Shown piece by piece: positions 7,538 to 16,394 of a stretch of 64,000 bases of DNA. The notes below the pieces were generated by a model that was given only the letters and a program-made list of their open reading frames with translations, made no database searches and was not told where the DNA came from. A program made the translations under genes and the position numbers. Every line of letters begins with the position of its first letter. The first letter of the stretch is position 1. Source of the stretch: Leptofilum sp041748655 (GTDB taxonomy: Bacteria; Chloroflexota; Anaerolineae; Promineifilales; Promineifilaceae); assembly GCA_041748655.1 (NCBI GenBank), contig JBGTCV010000143.1, positions 62,001 through 126,000 of the forward strand, given 5' to 3'.

Positions 7538-9256
7538 TTAGATGTGCCCTAACTCCGTCTCGAAAATGGCCCGCAAAATGGCCACCATCGTGGCGTAGGT
7601 GGGGTCCATGCCAAAGTAAGAGAGGTTCTGCGAGCCTAAATTTTTACCTTTGCTGAACGGCGTATCTGAGGCGTAATGCAAAATTCCCACGGGAAACGGG
7701 CTGTTGTACAGGTTCACCAGCTCATTGGCGGGGTGCCGCTTGGGGCGCACCATCTCGTAAATGCCGCTGAGGTATGGCCCTGCTTCCATTTCCATATCGG
7801 TATACCCTTCCTGGTAGAAGACCGACATGTACCCTTCGTTTTGCAGAAAAGTGCCCGGTACGGTGATCGCTTTCTGGTTGTCCATCACGGTGCCGTAGAC
7901 CAGGTGGGGAGCAACGTCGTCGGCGGCGAAGCAGTTGTCCAAGAGGTAGGTGTTGAGGGAATGTTCGTCATGGACCACGCTGGGGATCATAACGTCGCCG
8001 ATACGGCCGTTCAGCGTCGCCGCCTTGCCCATGATGTACACACCGCGTACCGCAGCAACGTTTCGGGCAATCTCTGTCAGCACCTGGTAAGCCGCCATCC
8101 CCAGCGGATAATCAATGTTGATGATGAGTGCCTCGCTTTTTTGCAGTTTCTCAATGCCGGGCAGCCGCAGCCGTTCATCCATGCCATCCAGCCTGAGCTT
8201 GCTGAGGGGGATGACCTGCACTTCGATATCAAAGGCATGTTCACTGGGGACGCGAATCAGCCCGGCCTCTCGCTCTGCTTCCAGACGAACGGCCGTTACT
8301 TGTGGGTCGATCTGCTCCAGCTTTTTCAGGGCGTAATATAAGAAATTTTCCCGGCTGCTGGGCACGTTGCGTTCTAAAATGTCGTGGTATTCTTGCTGCA
8401 AATCTTCTGCCCCGTTTTCCTGAATGAAGACATGAATACGCTCTTCAATGTGCAGGGCGTAGCCGCTGAGCAGGTTGGGCAGGCTGTGGGTATTGCTGGA
8501 GACAAAATAAACGGGGTGGTCTGGCATGAAAATATCGGGCAGATGGCGTTCTACGTTGCGCCACCAGCGGCGCGTGGCCCGCTTGTAATCGGCCAGCGAG
8601 CCCGCCAGGGAGCGAATCGACAGCTCTTGTTTGGTTTGGGCGATGTTTAGGAAGTTTACGGCCGTTTCATTCCCCCACACCTGGCACAATCGAGCCAAAT
8701 CTTCCGCTGGAATCCCGGTCATGTGGCCCAGCCGGATGAGGCTGTTGCCCGATGGCAGCCCGCCTTTTATGTCCCGAATCCGTTCCAGTTCTTTGATGAC
8801 GTTCTCTTTGTTCAGCAGCTGGCTCAGCTTGCGCCGTTCAATCTGGTACGCTACCAAAATGGGCACGATGTCGTCAATGTCGGAGCGGCTGGCGATATAG
8901 ACCGCCAGCTGGTCTTTGCCGTCGAAAAAGCTGCGGCGACGCCGGCCGACGGCACTAACATGCTGCCAGCTTTCTACTTTGGGAAAGCCATGCTGGGCAA
9001 ACACCTGCTCAGACTGCCCCATGATGACCAGGCGCAGCTGATCCAGGCAGGCGGGCATGCGTAAAATGGCGTAGATGAACGCAGCCATATCGGGGCGCGG
9101 CTCATCGGCCAGCACGTGCAGCGCCGAATTCATCCGCTTGTGCGCTTCGATGAGGGTTTTAATTTGCACCTCGCGGCTGCTGCGCAGCAGGGAGTAGTAG
9201 GTGCGTAGGTAGAGGTTAATTTCTTCGTTGCCGGAAGTGGGTACAGTACGATCCAT
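7538..9256 (-). CDS. Large conserved uncharacterised protein
   Basis: 572 residues, no signal peptide or membrane segment seen. The N-terminal 300 residues look helical and charged. The C-terminal half (from about 330) has short hydrophobic strands and the stretch LGMAAYQVLTEIARNV followed by GVYIMGKAATLNGRIGDV, which faintly recalls nucleoside phosphorylases. I do not assign a function. It contains three ACGGCCGT copies like its neighbours. No Shine-Dalgarno precedes the ATG; the upstream gap to the orphan gene is 45 bases and holds an AATTGAGTAATTA word. Confidence 0.85.
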   Translation of the reverse strand: MDRTVPTSGNEEINLYLRTYYSLLRSSREVQIKTLIEAHKRMNSALHVLADEPRPDMAAFIYAILRMPACLDQLRLVIMGQSEQVFAQHGFPKVESWQHVSAVGRRRRSFFDGKDQLAVYIASRSDIDDIVPILVAYQIERRKLSQLLNKENVIKELERIRDIKGGLPSGNSLIRLGHMTGIPAEDLARLCQVWGNETAVNFLNIAQTKQELSIRSLAGSLADYKRATRRWWRNVERHLPDIFMPDHPVYFVSSNTHSLPNLLSGYALHIEERIHVFIQENGAEDLQQEYHDILERNVPSSRENFLYYALKKLEQIDPQVTAVRLEAEREAGLIRVPSEHAFDIEVQVIPLSKLRLDGMDERLRLPGIEKLQKSEALIINIDYPLGMAAYQVLTEIARNVAAVRGVYIMGKAATLNGRIGDVMIPSVVHDEHSLNTYLLDNCFAADDVAPHLVYGTVMDNQKAITVPGTFLQNEGYMSVFYQEGYTDMEMEAGPYLSGIYEMVRPKRHPANELVNLYNSPFPVGILHYASDTPFSKGKNLGSQNLSYFGMDPTYATMVAILRAIFETELGHI

Positions 9257-9301
9257 AATTTTGTGGGAGATTGGTCAATTGAGTAATTAGATAATTAGGT
9301 T

Positions 9302-9790
9302 CTAGATCTTACTTTGCAAATCTTTGTAATCAGTTTTCCAAAGGCGCAGATACTTTTTAGTAAGTAGATCCTGATAAATTAGGTTCAAACGAACCACATT
9401 GTTGATACTCGATACAATAATATATTTTGAATTTTTTTCCTGTGGCAGAGTTAAGCCTTCTACTTCTAAAGAGGGTAAATGAGCATCTGAAAGTATAGAG
9501 CATATTTTTTGAAAGATACCTGGAAAATCTTCGCTGCCTGTCTCTTCATATTTCCAAAAAGAGTGTAATATTTTTATCCAGTTTTCAAATATTGGAAGCC
9601 ACCTAGTTAACCAATTTTGGACATCAGCAGGAATATCCGTCCTGGAGGCTGCCATGTTCGCAAGAATCCTAAAGCTAGTTAAGCAATCCGAAACATCGTG
9701 TAAAACTTTTCCGAGCAAATATTGTCCTGCGGAAACATGATATTTTGAATTTTTTACTTCGGGATGGTTCAAGAATGCTTCCCATTCCAT
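9302..9790 (-). CDS. Orphan protein, AT-rich
   Basis: 162 residues, unrecognised. It is visibly richer in A+T and in Lys/Ile/Asn codons than its neighbours and has no ACGGCCGT, which suggests recent acquisition. Its ATG starts one base after the selD stop, so it is translated with selD. It looks helical and soluble; a Trp/Phe-rich middle (LTRWLPIFENWIKILHSFW) may form a hydrophobic core or interface. Confidence 0.7.
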   Translation of the reverse strand: MEWEAFLNHPEVKNSKYHVSAGQYLLGKVLHDVSDCLTSFRILANMAASRTDIPADVQNWLTRWLPIFENWIKILHSFWKYEETGSEDFPGIFQKICSILSDAHLPSLEVEGLTLPQEKNSKYIIVSSINNVVRLNLIYQDLLTKKYLRLWKTDYKDLQSKI

Positions 9791-9791
9791 G

Positions 9792-10832
9792 CTAATTCAC
9801 GTAAATAAAACCTTCGCCTTTAGTGACGTGACCGATAGGTACGGCCGTTTCACAATGTTCAATAAATGTGTCCACCTGATCCGCGGGCAGGGCCACCAGC
9901 AGGCCGCCGGAGGTTTCCGGGGTCATCAGCATATCCTGCACCAGCTGGCTGACGCCGCTGCCAAATTTGACCCACGGGCCGAAATATTCCAGGTTGCGCC
10001 CCATGCCGCCGGGGAACGCGCCCGCTGCGCCGTAATCCAGCGCGCCGGGCAGCCAGGGCAGCTTGTCTAGCTGAATGTGAAAATCGACCAGACCCAGATG
10101 GGCCATTTCGTGGGCGTGCCCCAGCAGACCAAAGCCGGTAATGTCTGTCAGGCTGTGGGCCTGGGCCAGCTGGGCTGCTTCGGCGGCTTTTTTGTTGAGC
10201 GTTTTCATGCTGGCAACGGCCGTTGCCACATCATCCTCATTTGTAATGCCATTTTTCAGCGCCGTCGTAACAACGCCTACGCCCAGCGGCTTGGTCAGCA
10301 GCAGCATGTCTCCCGGCAGTGCCCCACCTTTGGTCTTCACTTTGGCCGGGTCGATGATACCGGTGACGGCCAGCCCGTATTTTGGCTCTTTGTCGTTGAC
10401 GCTGTGGCCACCGGCAATGACGCCGCCCGCTTCGGCCACTTTTTCTGCGCCGCCGCGCAAAATTTCGCTCAGCACATCCATCCCCAAATTATCGGGGAAG
10501 GCGATTAGATTCAGGGCAAACAGCACCTGTCCGCCCATCGCATAAATGTCCGACAGCGCATTGGCAGCGGCAATCGCGCCAAAATCGTACGGATCATCGA
10601 CGACGGGCGGGAAAAAGTCGGTGGTGGTGATGATGGCCTGATTGTCGTTGAGCTTGTAAACGGCCGCATCGTCCGCTTTAGCCAATCCCACCAATAATTC
10701 TGGGTAATCTTCCGGCTTGAACAACTCGCGCAGCGGCGCGATGGCTTGAGCCAGGTCCCCTGGCCCCAGTTTAGACGCTCAACCGGCGCAGCTGGCGTAA
10801 GACGTCAGCCGGATTTGCTTGGCGATGCTCAT
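9792..10832 (-). CDS. selD: Selenide, water dikinase SelD, selenocysteine-containing
   Basis: 346 residues if the UGA at 10779-10781 is read as selenocysteine. The enzyme makes selenophosphate from selenide and ATP, the selenium donor for Sec-tRNA and selenouridine. The start is ATG 10832 with AGGAAA upstream. The N-terminus reads MSIAKQIRLTSYASCAG, then UGA (residue 18), then ASKLGPGDLAQAI. The UGA occupies the catalytic Cys/Sec position of SelD, and the frame continues through conserved motifs such as NDKEPKYGLAVTG and TDITGFGLLGHA. Standard gene calling would truncate it to begin at 10724. Length matches the E. coli enzyme. selA, selB and selC are not in the window. Confidence 0.93.
10748..10781 (-). 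promoter_or_regulatory. Candidate bacterial SECIS element in selD
   Basis: Directly 3' of the in-frame UGA the message can fold into an 8-bp stem (GGGCCAGG with CCUGGCUC, one G-U) closed by the loop GGA. The loop begins 20 bases after the UGA, with a G at its first position. This spacing fits bacterial SECIS hairpins bound by SelB. Confidence 0.65.
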
Positions 10833-10878
10833 AAATTTTCCTTTTGAAAAACTGCCGAATTAGCCGTTAGGAATTTTT

Positions 10879-10955
10879 GACGCAAAGACGCGAAGGGCAA
10901 AGGAGAAAAAACTAAAAAAATCTTTGCCTCTTCAATTCTTTGCGTTCTTTGCGTC
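10879..10955. repeat. Word-type inverted repeat (GACGCAAAG)
   Basis: GACGCAAAG/GCGAAGG/GCAAAGG words are followed by CTTTGCC/CTTTGCG/CTTTGCGTC words. They form an imperfect hairpin between the divergent selD and FHA genes. Confidence 0.7.
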
Positions 10956-11056
10956 GAGATATTTTACAGTTAAACGCTCATCGGCTGCATTTATTGGTTG
11001 CAGATGAGGGAAAGTATACCGGATGCCTATGACCACGCAATGATGGCGGCGGTTGA

Positions 11057-11084
11057 TTGACGCTGTCGGTTTCCAAACTATAAT
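11057..11084 (+). promoter_or_regulatory. Sigma70-type promoter of the FHA operon
   Basis: TTGACG at 11057-11062 and TATAAT at 11079-11084 with a 16-base spacer. The predicted start gives a leader of about 17 bases before the ATG at 11108. Confidence 0.65.
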
Positions 11085-11107
11085 GGCGTTCAGTGTGAGT
11101 AAAAACC

Positions 11108-11902
11108 ATGACAAAGCAGAAACCTTTTCAAAAATTTGAGGCTTTGGCGCAGCAGCTGGTTGAAGGCAGCTTTAACCGTTTGTTTGGCGGTGGGTTATCC
11201 CTATCGACAATTGCCACGGCATTGGCCCGAACGGTGGAGGATGAAACGGTAGATGGCTGGGCACCTGCCCAGTACGAGATTCGCTTGAATCCTGCCGATT
11301 TTGACCGCCTGCGCCACGCTGAGCCAGAGATGATGAGCCAGCTCACCAACTATGTGGGTGAGCTGGCGCAGCGAGCGGCGCTGACGCTGACCCATCCCCC
11401 CCACCTTGTGTTGGTGGCCGATCCGGCCATGCCTCAGCGGGAGCTGAAGGTTGTGGCGCTGGATACGGAACGGCTGACGGATGCCACGACCCAAATTCGG
11501 CAGGTTACGGATGCGGGTGAGGGGTTTGCGGCAGAAATTGCGGCGCTGGATGCGTACCTGATTGTGGATGGTCAGCGGCATGTGCCTCTGGTTAAATCGG
11601 TTACCAGCCTGGGGCGCAGCGTGGAGAATGATATTGTGCTGGACGCGCCAACGGTGAGCCGTCAACATGCCCAAATTCGGTGGCGATACGGCCGTTTCAT
11701 TCTCTATGATGTCAGTCGCCGGGGTCGTACCCTGGTAAACAGTCAGGTAATCAACGAAACGGTGTTGAAATCCGGTGATGTGATTAGCCTGAGCGACGTG
11801 AAGCTTATTTATGGCGAGGGTGAGACGCAGCGGCGTCCGCGCTCACGTTCTGCCAGCAATCTAAATGACGAAACCCAAATTCGCCCGCCATCCAACTCAT
11901 GA
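11108..11902 (+). CDS. FhaA-like FHA-domain protein
   Basis: 264 residues. The N-terminal domain (about 1-130) matches the FhaA-type module that precedes FHA domains in Actinobacteria and Chloroflexota. The FHA phosphothreonine-binding domain spans about 150-240 with the signature GR (169-170) and SRQH (184-187). A basic, disordered tail ends the protein. It probably reads Ser/Thr kinase signals, in related bacteria those controlling cell-wall synthesis. The stop overlaps the start of the next FHA gene by 4 bases (ATGA), so the pair is coupled. Confidence 0.93.
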   Translation: MTKQKPFQKFEALAQQLVEGSFNRLFGGGLSLSTIATALARTVEDETVDGWAPAQYEIRLNPADFDRLRHAEPEMMSQLTNYVGELAQRAALTLTHPPHLVLVADPAMPQRELKVVALDTERLTDATTQIRQVTDAGEGFAAEIAALDAYLIVDGQRHVPLVKSVTSLGRSVENDIVLDAPTVSRQHAQIRWRYGRFILYDVSRRGRTLVNSQVINETVLKSGDVISLSDVKLIYGEGETQRRPRSRSASNLNDETQIRPPSNS

Positions 11903-12333
11903 CTCCTGAACTTATTTTGCTGTTTTTCCGTATTTTGAGTGGCTTGCTGCTGCTGGCCTTTTTAGGCGGGCTGGCCTGGTTGATCTACCGCGATATGCAG
12001 GTCACGGCGGCGGCGATGGCGGAACAGGAACGGCCGTACGGCCGTTTACGCATCATCGCCAACGAGGCAGAACTCCCTGCGGTGGATACAACGTACGCCC
12101 TGCTGCCCATCACCAGCATTGGCCGGGCTGCCAGCAACACCATCGTTTTGCCAGACGGCTATGCTTCCGCCGAACATGCCCTTATTATTCGTCGCCAGGG
12201 GCAGTGGTGGCTGGAAGATCAGGGCAGCCGAAATGGCACGCTGCTGAACGATCTGCCTGTTCAGACGGCCGCTATCATCAGCGTTGGCGATGTGATTGCA
12301 GTGGGTGGCGCCCAGTTAAAGCTGGAGCTTTAG
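11899..12333 (+). CDS. Membrane-anchored FHA-domain protein (FhaB-like)
   Basis: 144 residues: one membrane helix (about 7-29), a linker, and a C-terminal FHA domain with GR at 75-76, SAEH at 90-93 and RNGT at 111-114. The order and coupling with the FhaA-like gene mirror the fhaA-fhaB pair of cell-wall regulatory clusters. The kinase, phosphatase and penicillin-binding partners usually next to it are absent here. ACGGCCGT occurs twice with no gap at 12030-12045 in the linker. Confidence 0.93.
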   Translation: MTPELILLFFRILSGLLLLAFLGGLAWLIYRDMQVTAAAMAEQERPYGRLRIIANEAELPAVDTTYALLPITSIGRAASNTIVLPDGYASAEHALIIRRQGQWWLEDQGSRNGTLLNDLPVQTAAIISVGDVIAVGGAQLKLEL

Positions 12334-12667
12334 AAGATAACGCTGATTGACTGACAAAACTTACTTAACCGCGGAGAACGCGGAGAGCGCAGAGAAAAAT
12401 GAAGGAGAAATCTCCGCGTCCTCCGCGCCCTCTGCGGTAAAATTTTGAGATTTGTCCGTCAATCAGGAAGACAAAGGGACAATATTCTTTTATACTGGTG
12501 CCATGAAGCTGTCCTAGCTGGGGTGCTTTCCCTAACCATTGCCAATACGTGACAATAATCACCCTCACAATCCGCCTATTGTTACTACTGCATTTGGCCT
12601 AAAAAAAGGAAGATACGCACCAGATTGTGCTAGACTTGACCCTTTTAGAAAAGGAAGTTGGTAACTT
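12334..12667. other. Intergenic gap with one word-type repeat
   Basis: Apart from the inverted repeat at 12368-12439, I see no gene, strong promoter or terminator in these 334 bases. AAGGAAG lies about 12 bases before the ATG at 12668 and may be its ribosome site. Confidence 0.5.
12368..12439. repeat. Word-type inverted repeat (GCGGAGAAC)
   Basis: CCGCGGAGAACGCGGAGAGC words on the left and TCTCCGCGTCCTCCGCGC words on the right form a hairpin of about 30 bp. It may end FHA-operon transcription, although no T-run follows. Confidence 0.7.
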
Positions 12668-13435
12668 ATGACCGTTCATTTATACATGTCCCTTGTACCC
12701 GAAGCCCTCATTGCCTCCATGCTGCCCCCCGATGAATTTGGTACTTACTACGCCGTTGGCACGCACAAAAAGTTGCACGGCCAGGCGAGTTTTGTTGAGC
12801 TGGATCCCAGTTTTCGCCACCCGTTTTTCCAGATTGAGCAAGGTTTAGCGCGCTGTGTGCCCCACCCAGACGGCCGTCCTAAACGATCCGTCTACATTGC
12901 CACCTATCGCGTTCTGGAACATGTTCCTCTGGACGTGATGCAGCGGCTTTACCTGGTGACAGGCTACGGCGAAACGCTGGGCCTGGATGCCAAAACAGAA
13001 ATTCCTCAATCCATCGGCGACCTGCACATGTACCAGGAAATTGCTCCGGTTAACCCACTGGTAGTTAGCACGCTTGGGCCGACCGACTTCCACAGCTTCC
13101 TGACCCAGGACCCCAACAGCCTGATCCATCTGCCTGCCGTTTGTTTTGTTGAGCTGCAATTGGGTGAATTAGCGGCCGATCCAGAACACGGGGCGGTTCA
13201 GGATTTGCCCTACAACTTTATCCACCATTTGCGGGAATGTCTGGTAGAAGTGAACAGCAAAAAAATGCACACAAAAATGGTCAATCGGGTACAGTCGCCA
13301 GAATTCCCCTACCGCATGATTAAAAGCGGTATCTATCTAGGAAACACCACTGGTTTACGCTTCTTCCCGCTGCCATCTCGTGATGAACTGCGCAGCAAAT
13401 ATTATCGTTGGTGGCGTTCCGCTAATTTGTTCTAA
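12668..13435 (+). CDS. Conserved protein of unknown function
   Basis: 255 residues, no signal peptide or membrane helix. I do not recognise a family. It begins MTVHLYMSLVPEALIASMLPP and carries several strands with aromatic residues, ending RSKYYRWWRSANLF. One ACGGCCGT copy (12870) and ordinary codon use argue for a resident gene. A terminator-like hairpin follows at 13577, so it is probably monocistronic. Confidence 0.8.
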   Translation: MTVHLYMSLVPEALIASMLPPDEFGTYYAVGTHKKLHGQASFVELDPSFRHPFFQIEQGLARCVPHPDGRPKRSVYIATYRVLEHVPLDVMQRLYLVTGYGETLGLDAKTEIPQSIGDLHMYQEIAPVNPLVVSTLGPTDFHSFLTQDPNSLIHLPAVCFVELQLGELAADPEHGAVQDLPYNFIHHLRECLVEVNSKKMHTKMVNRVQSPEFPYRMIKSGIYLGNTTGLRFFPLPSRDELRSKYYRWWRSANLF

Positions 13436-13487
13436 TCGCGCATCCGGCAGTAAGCTCACTGGTTGATGCAGCTAAAACAGGTCTCAG

Positions 13488-13552
13488 AGGTGCGACGCAC
13501 TTACGTTAGCAAGTTTTGCCCTGCTTTACACCAGGGCAAGTGCGTCGCACCT
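13488..13552. repeat. Two-tier hairpin repeat (AGGTGCGACGCACTT)
   Basis: A perfect 15-bp outer stem (AGGTGCGACGCACTT with its complement) encloses an inner GCCCTG/CAGGGC hairpin at 13518-13537. The outer word resembles the ends of the 73-bp elements at 37248 and 53090 (AGGTGCAAGGCACTGGCC), so it may belong to the same wider family. Confidence 0.75.
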
Positions 13553-13576
13553 GTATAGATACGAAAAAAACATCAG

Positions 13577-13602
13577 AGCCGGGCAATTTTGTCCGGCTTT
13601 TT
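13577..13602 (+). terminator. Rho-independent terminator
   Basis: AGCCGGGC pairs with GTCCGGCT across a 6-base loop and is followed by five T. It should end the transcript of the unknown gene at 12668. Confidence 0.7.
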
Positions 13603-13628
13603 GTCTTGTGCCGAAAATCACAAAACAG

Positions 13629-13657
13629 TTGACAGCCCTCCTGACGTTCGTTAGAAT
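13629..13657 (+). promoter_or_regulatory. Sigma70-type promoter of hppA
   Basis: TTGACA at 13629-13634 and TAGAAT at 13652-13657 with a 17-base spacer. It implies a leader of about 200 bases for hppA, containing the hairpin at 13728-13764. Confidence 0.65.
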
Positions 13658-13727
13658 CTGCGGACTTTGCCTCAACCCACCGAGGGAAGTTTTACCTTTG
13701 AACAATAAGTAACAGATTATTGGAGCT

Positions 13728-13764
13728 GGCGATAGTTTACCTGGATTATGTGTAAATTGTCGCC
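13728..13764 (+). promoter_or_regulatory. Leader hairpin upstream of hppA
   Basis: GGCGATAGTTTAC can pair over its whole 13 bases (two G-U pairs) with GTAAATTGTCGCC across an 11-base loop. The G-U pairs suggest an RNA rather than a DNA structure. No T-run follows. Confidence 0.5.
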
Positions 13765-13864
13765 GCTCTGTTGCGTAAACGGCCGTTATGATTCCCAATG
13801 CGTTTCATCCCTGCCGCGCATACTCACTCGCTAACCAATTTTTTCGCAGAAGAGGAGAGATTTT

Positions 13865-16120
13865 ATGGATGTCATGATACTGAGTTCCGTTATGGCACAA
13901 AGTTCGGCTGCATCATTACCTGTTTTATGGTTTTTGGCTCCGCTAGGAGCCGTTGTTGCACTCGTTTTTGCCTACTACTTCTACACCAACATGATGAAAG
14001 AAGATGAAGGCAACGACACGATGAAAGAGATTGCCCAGGCAATCCGTGAAGGGGCGATGGCCTACCTGCAAGCCCAATGGCGCACGGTTGGCCGGGTTTT
14101 CATTGGTCTGTTTGTTCTCTTTATTATTTTGGCTGCTTTGGGCGCTCAGGAATGGCTGGTTTCTGTCGCTTTCCTCACCGCTGGCTTTTTCTCTGGCGTG
14201 GCCGGGTATATTGGCATGCGTACCGCCACCAACGCCTCGTCGCGGACCGCCCAGGCTGCCAGCAAAAGCTTGAACGATGGCCTGCGCGTCGCCTTCCGAG
14301 GGGGCGCGGTGATGGGCATGAGCGTGGTTGGCTTTGCCCTGCTGGATATGTCCATCTGGTTCTTGCTGCTCAAGTTTGTCATCTTCCCCGAAGCAGATGC
14401 GCTGCCCAAAATTACCACCATCATGCTTAGCGCTGCTGTGGGCGCTTCCACCATGGCCCTGTTTGGCCGTGTGGGTGGGGGCATTTACACCAAAGCGGCC
14501 GATGTGGGCGCAGATTTGGTGGGTAAAGTGGAAGCCGGTATTCCCGAAGACGATCCGCGTAACCCGGCGACCATTGCCGACAACGTGGGCGATAACGTGG
14601 GCGACGTGGCCGGTATGGGCGCTGACCTGTACGAATCCTATGTGGCCTCTATTTTGGCGGCTTCTTCTTTGGGCGTTTCGGCCGTTGTTACGGCTGGTGG
14701 CACGATGAACGAACAGCTGCGCTACCTGGCTATCCCGTTTATGCTGGCTGGCCTGGGCGTGTTAATGTCGGTGATTGGCATCTTTTTGGTGCGCACCCGT
14801 GAAGGGGCCACCATGCAAGAGCTGATGAAGAAGCTGGAAGGCACGGTGCAGATTTCATCGGCGCTGATTGCTGTTTTGTCTATTCCTCTGCTGATTATGC
14901 TGGATTTAACCATTCACAGCTGGTGGCAGGTGTGGGTTGCCATTATTACCGGTTTGCTGGTGGGTATTGCTATTGGCCGCGTCACCGAATATTTCACCTC
15001 GGCAGAATATAAGCCAACCCAGGGGATTGCTAATCAGGCAAACACTGGCCCCGGCACGGTGATTATTGATGGTTTGGCCGTGGGGATGCGCTCTACGGGT
15101 ATTCCGGTAATGATTGTGGTGTTTGGAACGGCCGTTTCCTTCTACGTCACCGGCGGGGCAGCCAGTACGCTGAATGGTTTGTTTGGCGTCGCTATCTCCG
15201 CCGTGGGCATGTTGGCCACCCTGGGCCTTACCCTGGCCACAGACGCCTATGGCCCCATTGCCGACAATGCCGGTGGCAACGCCGAAATGTCTGGGCTGGA
15301 CCCCAAAGTGCGCGAACGTACCGACCAGCTGGATGCCCTGGGTAACACCACCGCCGCCACCGGTAAAGGATTTGCCATCGGTTCTGCTGCGCTCACCGGT
15401 TTGGCATTGCTGGCAGCTTACCTGGAAACCATTCGGGCCAATCTGTTGAAACAAGGCGTCTTCTTCTTTGAAGATAGCCCTATCGAAGTGGCTAAAATGA
15501 CCATGACAGAGTTGGTAGAAGCGTTCCACGCCAATCCGCTCAACCCAATGTTCTTGTTGGGGCTGTTCATTGGGGCGATGGCTGCTTTTTACTTCTCGGC
15601 CATGACCATGAGCGCTGTGGGCCGGTCTGCCTTTGCCATGGTGGAAGAAGTGCGCCGCCAATTCCGTGAAAACCCGGGTATTTTGAATGGCACAGTCAAG
15701 CCGGAATATGCCAGATGTGTGAAGATCAGCACGGATGCTGCCCTGAAAGAGATGGTTGCACCGTCGCTGCTGGCGATTGTGGTGCCGATTGTGGTAGGTG
15801 TGGTGATGGGCGTGCCGGGCGTTTTGGGCTTGCTGGCTGGCGGTCTTTCCTCTGCCTTTGCCCTGGCTATTATGATGGCCAACTCTGGTGGTGCCTGGGA
15901 CAATGCCAAGAAATATATCGAAGAAGGGCATCATGGTGGTAAAGGTTCTGAAGCGCATAAAGCGGCCGTTGTGGGCGATACCGTAGGCGATCCGTTCAAG
16001 GATACCTCTGGCCCCTCACTCAACATCCTCATCAAGCTGATGTCGATGGTTTCTGTGGTGATGGCTGGTTTGGTGGTGCTCATCGGCAAAGGTTTTGGCT
16101 TGATTGGCCTGCTGTTTTAA
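13865..16120 (+). CDS. hppA: Membrane-bound K+-dependent pyrophosphatase
   Basis: 751 residues and about 16 membrane helices. The enzyme couples pyrophosphate hydrolysis to pumping of H+ or Na+. The substrate-site motifs are present: DVGADLVGKVEAGIPEDD with DNVGDNVGDVAG near 220-260, and GDTVGDPFKDTSGPSLN near the C-terminus. Ala497 in GNTTAATGKG marks the K+-dependent subfamily (Lys in K+-independent enzymes). The Na+ or H+ choice depends on a membrane Glu position I cannot place without an alignment. The start at 13865 has GAGGAG 9-10 bases upstream. Bounded by its own promoter and terminator, so probably monocistronic. Confidence 0.97.
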   Translation: MDVMILSSVMAQSSAASLPVLWFLAPLGAVVALVFAYYFYTNMMKEDEGNDTMKEIAQAIREGAMAYLQAQWRTVGRVFIGLFVLFIILAALGAQEWLVSVAFLTAGFFSGVAGYIGMRTATNASSRTAQAASKSLNDGLRVAFRGGAVMGMSVVGFALLDMSIWFLLLKFVIFPEADALPKITTIMLSAAVGASTMALFGRVGGGIYTKAADVGADLVGKVEAGIPEDDPRNPATIADNVGDNVGDVAGMGADLYESYVASILAASSLGVSAVVTAGGTMNEQLRYLAIPFMLAGLGVLMSVIGIFLVRTREGATMQELMKKLEGTVQISSALIAVLSIPLLIMLDLTIHSWWQVWVAIITGLLVGIAIGRVTEYFTSAEYKPTQGIANQANTGPGTVIIDGLAVGMRSTGIPVMIVVFGTAVSFYVTGGAASTLNGLFGVAISAVGMLATLGLTLATDAYGPIADNAGGNAEMSGLDPKVRERTDQLDALGNTTAATGKGFAIGSAALTGLALLAAYLETIRANLLKQGVFFFEDSPIEVAKMTMTELVEAFHANPLNPMFLLGLFIGAMAAFYFSAMTMSAVGRSAFAMVEEVRRQFRENPGILNGTVKPEYARCVKISTDAALKEMVAPSLLAIVVPIVVGVVMGVPGVLGLLAGGLSSAFALAIMMANSGGAWDNAKKYIEEGHHGGKGSEAHKAAVVGDTVGDPFKDTSGPSLNILIKLMSMVSVVMAGLVVLIGKGFGLIGLLF

Positions 16121-16153
16121 ACTATGAGCGTTTGTTTGAAGTAAAAAAATTGT

Positions 16154-16190
16154 AGGGGTGCGGCTGGAAACGGCCGTACCTCTTTTTTTT
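16154..16190 (+). terminator. Rho-independent terminator of hppA
   Basis: AGGGGTGCGGC pairs with GGCCGTACCTCT (two wobble pairs) and is followed by eight T. The 3' arm contains an ACGGCCGT copy (16170-16177). Confidence 0.8.
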
Positions 16191-16239
16191 CTTGTCTTAC
16201 AGCCAGAATTTCCCAAACCTGGACAAGCCAGAACCAAAC

Positions 16240-16304
16240 AGGATTTTTATCAACAGATTTCGCAGATAAAATCTTTTCAATCTGCGAAATCTTTGATTTT
16301 TCCT
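16240..16304. repeat. Word-type inverted repeat (AGATTTCGC)
   Basis: AGGATTTTTATC and AGATTTCGCAGAT are matched by AATCTGCGAAATCT and GATTTTTCCT across a short AT-rich loop. It lies between hppA and the deacetylase gene. A TATAAT box follows at 16347-16352, with no clear -35 box. Confidence 0.65.
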
Positions 16305-16394
16305 GCTCATTGTACAAGAATTTCAGTGTTAACGGACTAATTAGGATATAATACAAATGATTGGAGTGTAGGTATTACCCTCTTTGGAGCTGAA

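Noticed and set aside
14906..15958. 350-codon frame antisense to hppA
   Set aside because: The His/Gln/Gly-rich product is the usual shadow of a GC-rich membrane protein gene.
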